This document shows positions 12,147 to 22,291 of a stretch of 64,000 bases of DNA, piece after piece. Origin of the DNA: Cannabis sativa (Eukaryota > Streptophyta > Magnoliopsida > Rosales > Cannabaceae). The translations under genes and the position numbers were made by a program. The notes below the pieces were generated by a model. The model was not told the origin of the DNA, searched no databases, and saw only the letters and a list, made by a program, of their open reading frames with translations. Each line of letters begins with the position of its first letter. The stretch's first letter is position 1. Where the stretch lies: assembly GCF_029168945.1 (NCBI RefSeq), contig NC_083602.1, positions 88,918,027-88,982,026 on the forward strand. The letters are read 5' to 3'.

Positions 12147-13784
12147 TAAAATAAAAGTACTCAATACCATAATACCACAATAGGATCAAAAAAAGTATCA
12201 CACTCATACTTATTATTATATTTTTTTTGAATAAATCATGAAATTTTATTAAATAATAGTCTGGAATAATCTAATCACGACATATACGACTAGGATTAAA
12301 ATTAAAAAATGAACTAAATAATAAGTCGTCTAATTCTTAAATTGTTTGACAAAAAAAATTAAAATAAAATTAGATGAAAAAGGTTGGAGCATTACAATTA
12401 ACATTAAGGATACTTATATTTTGTTTCATCCACCACTCAGAAGACACAGTAGTAGAAATTGTTGTAGCTAGTTTAACCTCGTAGCCTGAGTACTCAACTA
12501 TTGTGTAAGGTACGTAACTGCACTACTAATAACCCATTCATTCGTAAAAAAACTTGTTATTTTCAACCACTAATAATAGTGACTTAATGAAGAGTCATTG
12601 AAGAACAAAGAAGAACCAACAACGAAACAAAACAAAATAAAATCATGTCACATAGACAAGACTAAAACACTCAAAATTATGTCACATAGACAAGACTAAA
12701 ATACTCAAAAGCATGTCATAAAGACAAGACTAATCGCAGTAGTAAAAATTGAATGGCAGTAGGAAAATTCAACTTCGATCAAGCTGCACCTAAGCCCACA
12801 GAAGGCCGGTGGGCCTAGCCAGAGAAAAAAAGCAACCTTCGATAGCTATAAATTTAGGAACGAAAAAACCTAATTTTTTCTTTTAGAATAGATAAAAAAT
12901 ATATATTAGTATTTTATTTTATTTTATTTGTTTGAGAGATATGAGCTGTTATTTAATATAGGTCCTACTTATTTTTTAAAATATATATATGATAAAAAAA
13001 TATTTTTAGTATGATATTTAGAAGATTGGGTTGGAGATAAAATAAATATAAAAATAAGTATTGATAGTGTGAAAGATAGAATATAAAGAGAAGGATAAGT
13101 TGGAGATGACGTAAACATACAAAACAAAAAAAATCAATATTTTTAATAATATTTTAAGGTCGTATATAGTATTTAAAAAAATAAAAACATTGTTATTAAT
13201 AGATAAATTAGACCTCAGGATCATTATAAAATAATAAGTTTGTTGACAAATAAAAAATAGACAAACAATTAAATTAATTGTGAGTAAAATCTTACTTAGT
13301 CATATTATAAGCCGCATGCCAGCATAATTACTAATTTTAGTAGGGATACAAATAATAAAAATACAACCATCAGAATATTTAGAAAAATTTTACCAAGAAG
13401 AAAAGTAATTTTTAATCTCCCAACGACAACACTTAGTTGAGAGAGTTGATCCCACCCTAAATTTACTCTATACAATAATAAACTTGTGACCGTTTTTGCA
13501 ATATCAAATGCTAAGCAACCATGCGGAGCCACTTCAAAATAACTTATTTTAATATCCAATCCGAAATTTTTGAAAATGCAGCAAAAAAATCCTTCAATAA
13601 TTAAGGTTTCAACTCATTTGCAACAAAAAAAAAAAACAGACAAGTATTATTTAATCAATTAATATTTTTGAAGAAAAATTGTATAAACATTTAATATTTA
13701 TAATTTTGGTTGTAAAAGTCATATGACAATCATTTCAATGCTTGTGTAATTCGATATTTTGTTGAGGTTTCGATAGATGACACT
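12147..13784. other. Intergenic DNA, no gene seen
   Basis: Mostly AT-rich unique-looking sequence with chance frames on the - strand near 13018-13559 that lack recognisable domains. It contains the short tandem array listed separately. Confidence 0.5.
12644..12735. repeat. Three-copy tandem repeat of about 36 bp
   Basis: The unit ATGTCACATAGACAAGACTA plus AAACACTCAAA occurs three times in a row, the last copy with ATAAAGAC replacing ACATAGAC. Confidence 0.8.
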
Positions 13785-14052
13785 CAGGGGCGGACCCACA
13801 TTGTAGCGAGGGGGGGCAGTCGCTCTCCCTAAAAAAAAATCGAGAAAAAAATGTATATGTATTTTACTTAGTTACAACATATATTTGTATTAAAAGATGA
13901 TATTTATAGACATAATAGTAACCTTGGTGTAATGGTTAAGGTAGTTGGTAAATAGGTTAGAGGTGAAAGGTTTAAATCCCACTAGCTACACTTTATATTT
14001 TCTTTTTAAATTTATTTATGCCCCCCTCACTTTAAATTCTGGGTCCGCCACT
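13785..14052. mobile_element. Mutator-type MITE with 9-bp target duplication
   Basis: The 268-bp element has ends CAGGGGCGGACCCA and CTGGGTCCGCCACT in inverted orientation. It is flanked by the direct 9-mer GATGACACT at 13776-13784 and 14053-14061. A 9-bp duplication is typical of Mutator superfamily insertion. The interior carries a tRNA-like segment and no protein frame. Confidence 0.8.
13918..13990 (+). other. tRNA-like (SINE-head-like) segment inside the MITE
   Basis: TGGTGTAATGG at 13925-13935 fits a Pol III A box, and GGTTTAAATCC at 13969-13979 fits a B box. They start 44 bp apart, the spacing seen in tRNAs. The flanks do not form a clear acceptor stem by eye, so this is a tRNA relic or the head of a SINE, not a functional tRNA. 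Confidence 0.5.
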
Positions 14053-14479
14053 GATGACACTTGTTTTTTCTTTTATTTTTTATTTTTTTGACACTTTATA
14101 TGATAGTATATAATAAATAACATGCAAAATTTCCAAATTTGAAATGTTTTTACTATAAATGGAATACTATTATATATTTAATAAAAGAAAATTGACATGG
14201 GATTTTGGAGAATCGTTTGTCCTATATTAATTATTCCTCGAAAAACGACAAACTAATCCCTCACCATGATGAAAAGGGCTTAGGATGTGGGCCCAAGCTC
14301 ACTTGAATAATGTTCATTATAAACATAATGGGCCAACCTCAATTTTGTTGGAGTCGGACTTTGGGTTAGGTTTGATGCTTAACCGGTAGGGTTTCTAGTT
14401 GGTGGGGATTTTAAACCATCTTTTTTTGTTTGAGATTTTGTTTATCTACAAAATCAATAGACAAATATTTATTTTGTGG

Positions 14480-15370
14480 TGCTGGTTGAGACACCCAATA
14501 ACACATAAGAAAAGTGTGGTTCATCTACATTGAATGAGTTTTTCGAGTTACGTGTCACTTTCAAACTAATTAGAAAGACTAAATAATTATCGAGAGGCTC
14601 GAGATGAATAGCAGTATAGCATTAGTGCAAAAGAGAGTAATTATTTTGTATTTATCACGTTACCTATGTTAGTTTATCAATCCAATTCTTACATTGTAAG
14701 AATATGCAAGAATTGCCTTAAATATAAGTGTTCCATCTACTCTAGTAGTATCAGGACTTTTGTGAAGGTCCCCAAAAATAAATTCGTGCGAACTAGGCCC
14801 AAATCGGACAAAATCATATTAATGTAGGAGTTAGGGTGTGCGGTCCAACAGGTGGTATCAGAGCTAAATGTTCAGAAGATGGAATAGTAAAGCTGCATTT
14901 GCATTGTGTGGGAGAAGTCCTCAATGTAACCTTGCGATTGAAGATTTGTATGATGCATTGTATCAAAAGTATACCTAATATTATGGTGCTCAAGCGGCGT
15001 GTCCTGTTAGTAATTACTCTAGTACAAGATGGAGATTTATGTTTAGTGTCCTGTGTCGAAAGTCTTCCTCACAATATTGATGGTCAGATCACAAGTTCCG
15101 TTAGTGATAACGGCAGTACAAGATAGTCTTGTTGGAGGTAAGGTCACGAGTACGTCATCCTTCATTTGTGAAGAGGATTGTTGAGATATCAATCCAAGTA
15201 CCACATCGAAAGAATAGGCAATTCTTCCATTGAATATAAGTGTTCCACCTGTTCTATTAATATGGGGCATTTTAAAAATGTGCCCAAACAATTCTATGTG
15301 GGCTAGACCTAAAGCGGACAATATCTTATAAATATTAAAGTTAGATGAGATTGTAAGCCAACAAATTAGA
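14480..15370 (+). mobile_element. TRIM-like short LTR retrotransposon relic
   Basis: A Met-tRNA-type primer-binding motif TGGTATCAGAGC is at 14853-14864, directly after an LTR-like end. The sequence before it (AATATAAGTGTTCCATCTACTC, then CAAATCGGACAAAATC) recurs after the short interior at about 15233-15330 as ATATAAGTGTTCCACCTGTTC and AAAGCGGACAATATC. These two stretches look like diverged direct LTRs around an interior of only about 300 bp. No coding capacity is visible. Outer bounds are approximate. Confidence 0.6.
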
Positions 15371-16212
15371 TGAACAGACTCCAACAATCTACTTAATCAT
15401 GAAAATTGCTCAACCTACACTGCAATACAAAGTACAAAGTATAGTGTAATTGATTTTATTTATTTATTTAAGAGTGTGTTGTAATTAAGGAGAATAAATT
15501 TTCATCAATATCCATAATTTTTTTTTTCTATTGTATATATTTATAATTAATTGCATATATATTTAATATTTTTTTTATTATATAAATGTTAATATATATA
15601 TATATATAAAAAAAGTAAATACACTAACTATAATCTCCCTTCTAGAAGATTAAATAAACCCAAAGTTAACTACATGATTAAATTGTAATTTTATTTTTAT
15701 TATTTGTAAATTACATCACTTTTTTTATTAAAAATAAAATCTCCATTTTAAAAGTGCATAGCTAAAATGTACCAATAATGTTTAATAATACTTAGAGATT
15801 GTATTTTGAAAATAGTTAGTAATATTTTATAATAATTATTAAAATAAATTATGTGAGATTTAATACGTAATGACACCAATAGCGATGATTCTTTTAGCAT
15901 TTATTTTTTAAAAACGATCTAGACACGTGCCTACTCTTCTTACGTTTGAAACCAACCTGATACCATTTTATATTGATTTTTAAATTATAGAGTATTCGAG
16001 GACTATTAATGGAGAACTTGAGTTGATCTTAAGTTGAGTGAACCTCAATACAAATTTTGTTATTTTAATTGTTGTGTATACAATAATTTTTCTTAAAAAT
16101 TTCAGGATTATTTTTATATATTAAAATATCACCACGTGGGAATATTTTAGTGATGTAATGAGTGATACTTAATTTGTGAAAAAAAAAATATCACATAACA
16201 TAAAAAATATTA
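15371..16212. other. AT-rich intergenic DNA with a partial family C MITE
   Basis: No gene is seen. A decayed right part of the family C MITE (TTATGTGAGATTTAATACG, then ACCAATAGCGATGATTC and TTTAGCATT) lies around 15780-15910. Confidence 0.45.
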
Positions 16213-16634
16213 GGGTAAATACTATTTTTTTATATATATAAATAACACCAAACATAGTATTATCTAATTATATTTTGTACCTTGTATTTTGCAATGGTTA
16301 CCGATTGGACCCTCTGTTTTGTTAAGTAATAATTCAGACTTTATATTTTTTAAAATGGTACGAAATAGACCCTGAATTTAATTTTCATCAAATTAAAACT
16401 TAATTATAACCTGATTTGGAGGTATAATTACTAGACTGATTACAATTTTTGCATTTGTTCATGCTAAATACTAGTTTTAGGTTAGTTATATTAAAAAAAT
16501 AAATTGACAAAAATTGAGTTCAAAATCTATCTTGTACTAATTTAAAAAATACAATATCTAAATTATCATATAATAAGATAGAGAGTCGAATTAATACTTT
16601 TACAAAAATATAAGGTCTAAAATAATATTTATTC
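16213..16634. mobile_element. GGGTAAATA-type MITE, family B, copy 1
   Basis: It starts GGGTAAATACTATTTTT and carries ACCCTCTGTTTTGTTAAG and AAAATGGTACGAAATAGACCC. It ends with TTTTACAAAAATATAAGG and TCTAAAATAATATTTATTC, the imperfect inverse of the start. Related copies lie at 17604 and 19392. Confidence 0.65.
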
Positions 16635-17164
16635 GAAATATAACATTAAAAATATTATATTAAAACATAAGTAACAGATGGGGATATTTCTTTAATAGAA
16701 TGTTAAATTTAGTGTATTTTTTTTATTTTGAAAAATGACAATTGTTATTGCTTTGTGAACATGGATAGGATAAAGTGTGAAGTAGGGTCCATATTTGTGT
16801 TCAATTGAGGATTGAAAGTCATTTTTGCAGAAATTTGTTGGAAATTACTGAATTAGTAATGCTAAATGAATATGATTGTTACGCATGTGATGTCAGAGAG
16901 AATAATACAATTATACAATATATTTTTTTTTAATAATTATACAATATATTATGATTGAATATATAATATGAGAAATTATTAATTAATTATAAAGTATCAC
17001 ATTAATATAGTGTTCGGATTTCAAATAGTAAAAGAGTCGAGTACCTTTGTCCTTAATTACCTCTAGTTTGGGTCGCTCCATACCCATACTATTGGTAGCT
17101 CCCGGCCATTTGGTTAGGCCCTTATATTTGTTCGGTGATCCCTAAGACCGAGGACGAAAATATA

Positions 17165-17364
17165 TTTGGTTGAGAGAAATGAGAATAAGAAAAAATATGT
17201 ATATATTTGAATAAAACTTAAGATGCATAATAAATTGATATATTTTTTTTTCATCTTGTAATTGAATGGCCATTAGAATGATATTCCATTGCTTTAAAAT
17301 ATAATCAAACAAAATAATAGAATAAAAATTGATTTACTTCCATTTCATTACTCCCAACCAAACG
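17165..17364. mobile_element. Short TIR MITE (TTTGGTTGAGAG type)
   Basis: TTTGGTTGAGAGAAATGA at the left and ATTACTCCCAACCAAACG at the right are imperfect inverted ends around a 200-bp AT-rich core. Such GTTTGGTTGGG ends are common in plant MITEs. No coding content. Confidence 0.5.
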
Positions 17365-17603
17365 CAACTTTCAGCCCCTATTAAACTTTGTAATCTTCTT
17401 TTACACGTTATTTTCAAACTAATTCACATACTTTTTCAAAATCATAAATTTGGCACCCCACCTAAATTATTCTTAAATTTTGGCCTCCTATCCCAAACCT
17501 CCCTCCGTCCCTACTGATAGGGACGGGATCAACACCACGTGATCTCCTTTTTCACATAATTTATTTACCTTTAGAATATTTTTGAAAAAAATAAGCATAT
17601 TTT

Positions 17604-17830
17604 GGGTAAATACCATTATAGACTCTGTGTTTTACAAACGTTACTAATTAAACCTTTTGTTTTGTTAAATGACAAAATAAACCCTGTATTTTTTAAAATT
17701 GTACAAATAGGACCTCTAAACTGATTTTTTGTCAAAATAAAACTTAATAATAATCCAATGATTCTGATCTAGAGATGTTATGATAAAACTGATTATATTA
17801 CCCGCATATTTTCCTTGTAGAGAGGTCCAA
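17604..17830. mobile_element. GGGTAAATA-type MITE, family B, copy 2 (partial)
   Basis: The left half matches the family (GGGTAAATACCATTATAG, CCTTTTGTTTTGTTAAATG, then AATTGTACAAATAGGACC). The right terminal repeat is not evident, so this copy looks truncated. The right bound is uncertain. Confidence 0.5.
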
Positions 17831-18534
17831 AATTGAACCATTTTGCTTAGCTAGGTAAACAACTTCATGTAAAATGGCATTATTGATTTTGATATTGTTG
17901 TTTGTATCTTTAATGTGGCACCACTAACTAAGACAGTTAATGTTTATGGCCCACTGGGCTGGGCTCTAAACTAAGAAGATCCACATAATTGTTACTAATA
18001 CTTTGTCCTAATAATAATGACAACAACAATAACAACAACCAGTACCACTTCTCTTATACTATAGTCCACATATTCATATACATATACATATGCTATCTTT
18101 TAACGTTTCCATCATGAAATTTTCATAGCCAAAACAAAAACATAAAGAGAAAATTCCAAAACACCAATTATTTTCTGAGAGAAAATAAACCAATCATAAT
18201 TCATTCATAACTGATATTTTTGTAAAGGATTTCAGATATTTCAGAAAAATTGGTTACATATGCAATCTTATAATTATGTTTGCCGACATGAGAGGTCCCT
18301 TCCTGAAAAATTAAATACAAAAATAATAATATAATTATTTTGTTGGGAAATTTTATAATAAAAATAATAATTGAATTGGATAAGTTGATTATTTATGAGG
18401 ACGATGTTGAAGAAAAAGACAGTTTAAAGAATAGATAATGAAAAACGGGAAACTTACAAAAATACTGGAATTTTAGTTAACTTTTACAAAAATACTGTCA
18501 CACGGAAATTTTTTCAAAAATACTGTGTTTTTAT

Positions 18535-18650
18535 AAAACACCAGTAAAACACAAAGCAGTATAACTCAAAACAACAGTAGAACACTAGTAAAACACCAGT
18601 AGAACACCAGTGAAACTTCACACAGTATACTGCAGTATGAAACTTATAAA
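18535..18650. repeat. Short ACACCAGTAAAA direct repeats
   Basis: Variants of ACACCAGTAAAA/ACACTAGTAAAA/ACACCAGTAGAA occur about six times, set within AAAAATACTG motifs at 18460-18530 and 18680-18700. It may be the core of a decayed TIR element starting GGGAAACTTACAAAAATACT at 18447, but the right end is unclear. Confidence 0.5.
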
Positions 18651-18822
18651 AAAACACAGTAAAAAAGTAAAAAATACCGCCTGGTAGTATTTTTGTTAAA
18701 AAAATAGAAAAAGTTAGTATACCATGTAAATTATTTCCTTTTTTTTCAACACTAATTAATTATTAATATCGTAGAGAGTTTGGAGGAAATTAAACAAAAA
18801 TAAATGTAGGTTTATATAATTA

Positions 18823-19078
18823 GAGAAATGATAAATGAAATCAGTGGCCAATAATATTTAAAAGACCATGACATTAGTGGTGTCTAGCACCACTTAGAGA
18901 TGGCGCATTACGATTAGTTAACGATATTTTATAAAAGTTCTTATATTAAATTATATGAGACTTGATACTTAATTATACTATTACATTAAATTTTATAAGA
19001 CCCGATACTTAATTATACTAATAACGATACGATACTTAGTAGGATACTATTCACTAAAAGTACATTTTAGTATTTCTC
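18823..19078. mobile_element. MITE, family C, copy 2, with internal duplication
   Basis: It has GAGAAATGATA at the left and TAGTATTTCTC at the right, plus the family core (ATTAGTGGTGTCTAGCACC, CGATTAGTTAACGATA). A stretch TTAAATTATATGAGACTTGATACTTAATTATACTA is repeated directly with small changes around 18948-19020. This makes the copy longer than the other two (256 against about 185-190 bp). Confidence 0.7.
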
Positions 19079-19391
19079 ATAACCATATAATATATGAAAG
19101 GGTGTTAGGTACAACTAAAATATTGTAGTATTTTTTAATTTAAAAGTGTCTCATTATTAATGATATAGTTCTATTTATTTTAATATAATTATATAAAATG
19201 GATAACTTGATAACTTTTCAAGTAACACCACTACCAATATGTGATATAGTTCCATTTATTTTTTCAATTTTTAAAGTCTTACGGTACAGACAGTTTGAGA
19301 AATTACAAAAATCGCATATGCGGTTTGGTTTGAAAAAATGGTCAAAATCCACACCGCAAACATCCATAGAATTTCAGTGAGATATTTTAAA

Positions 19392-20110
19392 GGGTAAATA
19401 CTATTTTAGACCCTGTGTTTTGCAAAAGTTATCATTTAGACCCTCTGTTTTATCAAATGACAAAATAGACCCTATATTTTACAAAATGGTAAAATAGGAC
19501 TCTAAGCTCAATTTTCAACAATTTTTTTTTTAAATATAACCAACTTTAAAACAATTTTCAACACGAACAGATACAGAAAATGTGAATAGTTTTGTCATAA
19601 CATCACTAGAACATATTATTATTAAGTTTTATTTTGACAAAAAAAATCAATTCAGGATCTTATTTGTACAATTTTAGAAAATATAGGACTCATTTTATGT
19701 TGGCTATTAAATGGGCTATGAAGCTCGCTAGAGAGCGAGGGTTCAACAAGTTTGCTGGTGCCTCCGATGCAAAAATTCTGGTTGATCCGTTGAAGAAGCA
19801 TATTTGTCCACCTATTTGGCAGTTAAAGCCTTTGGCTTTGGAGGTGTTGAGGTTGTGTAATTTGTTTGATGATTGTAATTTCTTTTTTATTTCTCGTCGA
19901 GACAATTTAGCGTGCGATGCTTTAGCAAAGCAGGCAAGACAAAGTAGCCAGTTTGATGACTACATTTTAAGGGAGGGATCCCCTATTGTGATTCCCAACT
20001 TTTCTTTGCAATGAACTTCTTTTGGTTCTTTCAAAAAAAAAAAACAAAACAAAACAAAATATCTAATTGACAACTTTTGCAAAACATGTGGTCCAAAATA
20101 ATCTTTACCC
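19392..20110. mobile_element. GGGTAAATA-type MITE, family B, copy 3, with nested LINE piece
   Basis: The outer ends GGGTAAATACTATTTTAGAC and GTCCAAAATAATCTTTACCC are inverted, continued by TGTTTTGCAAAAGTT and AACTTTTGCAAAACAT. The middle is interrupted by a + strand LINE RNase H fragment with an A-rich tail. That explains a length of 719 bp against about 420 bp for copy 1. Confidence 0.7.
19690..20014 (+). pseudogene. LINE RNase H fragment (5'-truncated insertion)
   Basis: The frame reads as the C-terminal half of a plant LINE RNase H domain: AIKWAMKLARERGF, the aspartate in ASDAKILVDPL, then NFFFISRRDNLACDALAKQAR, and a stop at 20012-20014. The first catalytic part of RNase H is missing, so it is dead. 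After the stop comes a short 3' tail and an A-rich (AAAAC)n tract to about 20059, as expected for a 5'-truncated LINE copy. Confidence 0.7.
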
Positions 20111-21400
20111 TACTTTAAAAAAATAGAATATAGAAGCTAATAGTAAAATAAAATTTATCATAAAAGTATTTTAGTATTTTTTTTCTTACATAACTTTCTT
20201 TGTAATAAGAATTAAGAAGGTAGTTGAACAAATCAAACTCCTAATAACCATTTATCATTACGTTTGTTTAAATTCGTGTTCAAAATTGTTATATGTTTGT
20301 TAAATAAGCCTAGATTATCTATGAAGAATGACAAAAAAAATTGGAAAAATTGAAGATTTTGTAATTTTGCAAGGAACTGTGTACCGACTGCAATAGCCAT
20401 TTTTTATTATTTATCTTTTTTTTTTTCGATTTTACATTTTCTTGACCAAAAATTTATTACATATTATATATTACCAACCTAAAAATGCCATTGACCTTTT
20501 CTAAGTCCACTTTTGAAACCGCTACACACTTGTGCAAATACACAAATTTTATTTTATTGTAGGTGGTGTTTAGTATATTGAAATGGTAAAATATAATAGA
20601 ATAAAAATAATAATGAAAAGAATGAACATTATAATCAGAATTATTGTATTGACCAAAATTAACTTATTAGTTATTACTTTTATCTTATAAAGTATAAAAT
20701 ATTCAAACAAAAAAATAATAATATAGACTTTAATTTTTTTTAGTATATTTTTATTAAAATATTTTTTTCTTTGTGATAGAATGTAATTATAATAGAGATT
20801 ACATTAGTTTTAGTATATAACTATAATTACAATACTTTTTGCAATAATAGATTATAAAATTTAAAAGAGAAAAGCAAACAATGTATTGAACCTGTTCATT
20901 ACCATTGCAGTTACTGTCATGGTGAACCAAAAATCTACCTTAGTTTTCTATGAAAATCGAACTGAGCACACTCACATTTTATTTTAATCACATTGAACGG
21001 ATTAGAGCAAAATGATGGCGTTGAAAACCACTCTAATCAATTCGATTCCACTAAGCCCATCAAACCATATATCAAATTCACAATAGGCTTAATGATCAAA
21101 ACAAAAAAAAAATCACAATAGGCCTCTGAAGACTAATCCCATCAATCTTGCTATAGTAGAGTAAGGTAATAGGATATTAAACACGCCAGCAATATTTTTG
21201 TATAACATATATATAATATATATAATTTATCAGAACATGTGAAAACTTAATAACAACACCAAAACGAGTTTTGAAGAGGAAGCAGTGAGTGAAGCAAAAA
21301 GAGATTGAAAGATGGGTTTAAATCAATTTGAATATTGCCTCAGTATGTGTAAATTGTGAAGGTGGTAGTAAGAGCCAGGTATATTTATATATAAGAAAAC
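20111..21400. other. Intergenic DNA, no gene seen
   Basis: AT-rich sequence with a MITE-like GGTGGTGTTTAGTATATTG start near 20562. No coding region, RNA gene or clear transposon end pair was identified. Confidence 0.45.
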
Positions 21401-21429
21401 CCTAGGAAGAAGAGAAAGGAGGGGTGGGT

Positions 21430-21610
21430 CAGATTAGATTTCATTCTACGAGAGCAACGCGCGCGGATTTCAGCAAGGATATGATGAAGAATGCTAACAG
21501 CTTACACATCCAGTTGATGAACAGTCGAGAATCATTTACAGCAATCTCCAATGGTCTTCAATGCAAAATATAAGTAGTACATCACAGCATACTTCACCTG
21601 AAATTTGCAT
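21430..21610 (-). other. Possible 3'UTR exon of the NOT4-like gene
   Basis: Read on the - strand, a CAAATTTCAG acceptor-like site at about 21600 is followed by roughly 150 bp of higher-complexity, less AT-rich sequence without a long frame. It could be a spliced non-coding 3' exon of the upstream gene. This is weak inference. Confidence 0.25.
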
Positions 21611-22119
21611 AAACATACAAGTTAACCAAAACTGTACACTCCTAATGCTTTATGGTTTTCGGTTTTCGGCTCTCAACAAATTAAACTTATAGGAGCATGT
21701 CACTACTAGACTTTCAGGACCCTGAGATTCAGATTCAATACATTACCAAAGTACCAAAGCCAGAAGTAGAACTGTCAATTAACAGGAAGAAATTTTACTC
21801 TGAGCGCAAAATATAAATATGCAGTTACACAATATGTGATATGAACTCGTAACCTTGACAGCAACTTCATATTCTGAATTCAGTAGGATGCAATCCTGAT
21901 GCATTACCTCGATTGGGATATTTGATCCATTCCTCTACTTAACCGAATCAAATACTGGTAAATTGGTAAATATTGAACAACACACCAACTAAACAAGAAT
22001 TCGTTCTCACCTGCAGGATTAAAAGCCCCATGTTTTTGAGAGTTCGATCCTACATCGGTTGCTCACTGAGACCAGTTATAAGTCAATTGATGGCCACGAT
22101 ACCACGCAATGTTGCACCT

Positions 22120-22262
22120 TTCAGCTTCTATCAACCCTTGTAATACACCTTCAAGCTTCTCTCTCAACCCTTGTAATACACCTTCAAGCTTCTCTCAACC
22201 CTTTGTAATACACCTTCAAGCTTCTCTCAACCCTTGTAATACACCTTCAAGCTTCTCTCAAA
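22120..22262. repeat. 32-bp minisatellite just past the NOT4-like stop codon
   Basis: Four units of CAACCCTTGTAATACACC plus TTCAAGCTTCTCT start at about 22132, 22164, 22196 and 22228. The array ends 30 bp from the NOT4-like stop codon, so it probably lies in its 3'UTR. Confidence 0.85.
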
Positions 22263-22291
22263 CACAAGTCAAGATATTAAATGAGTGAGAA

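Noticed and set aside
13918..13990. A functional tRNA gene
   Set aside because: A and B boxes fit, but no clear acceptor or anticodon stem could be paired by eye, and it lies inside a MITE.
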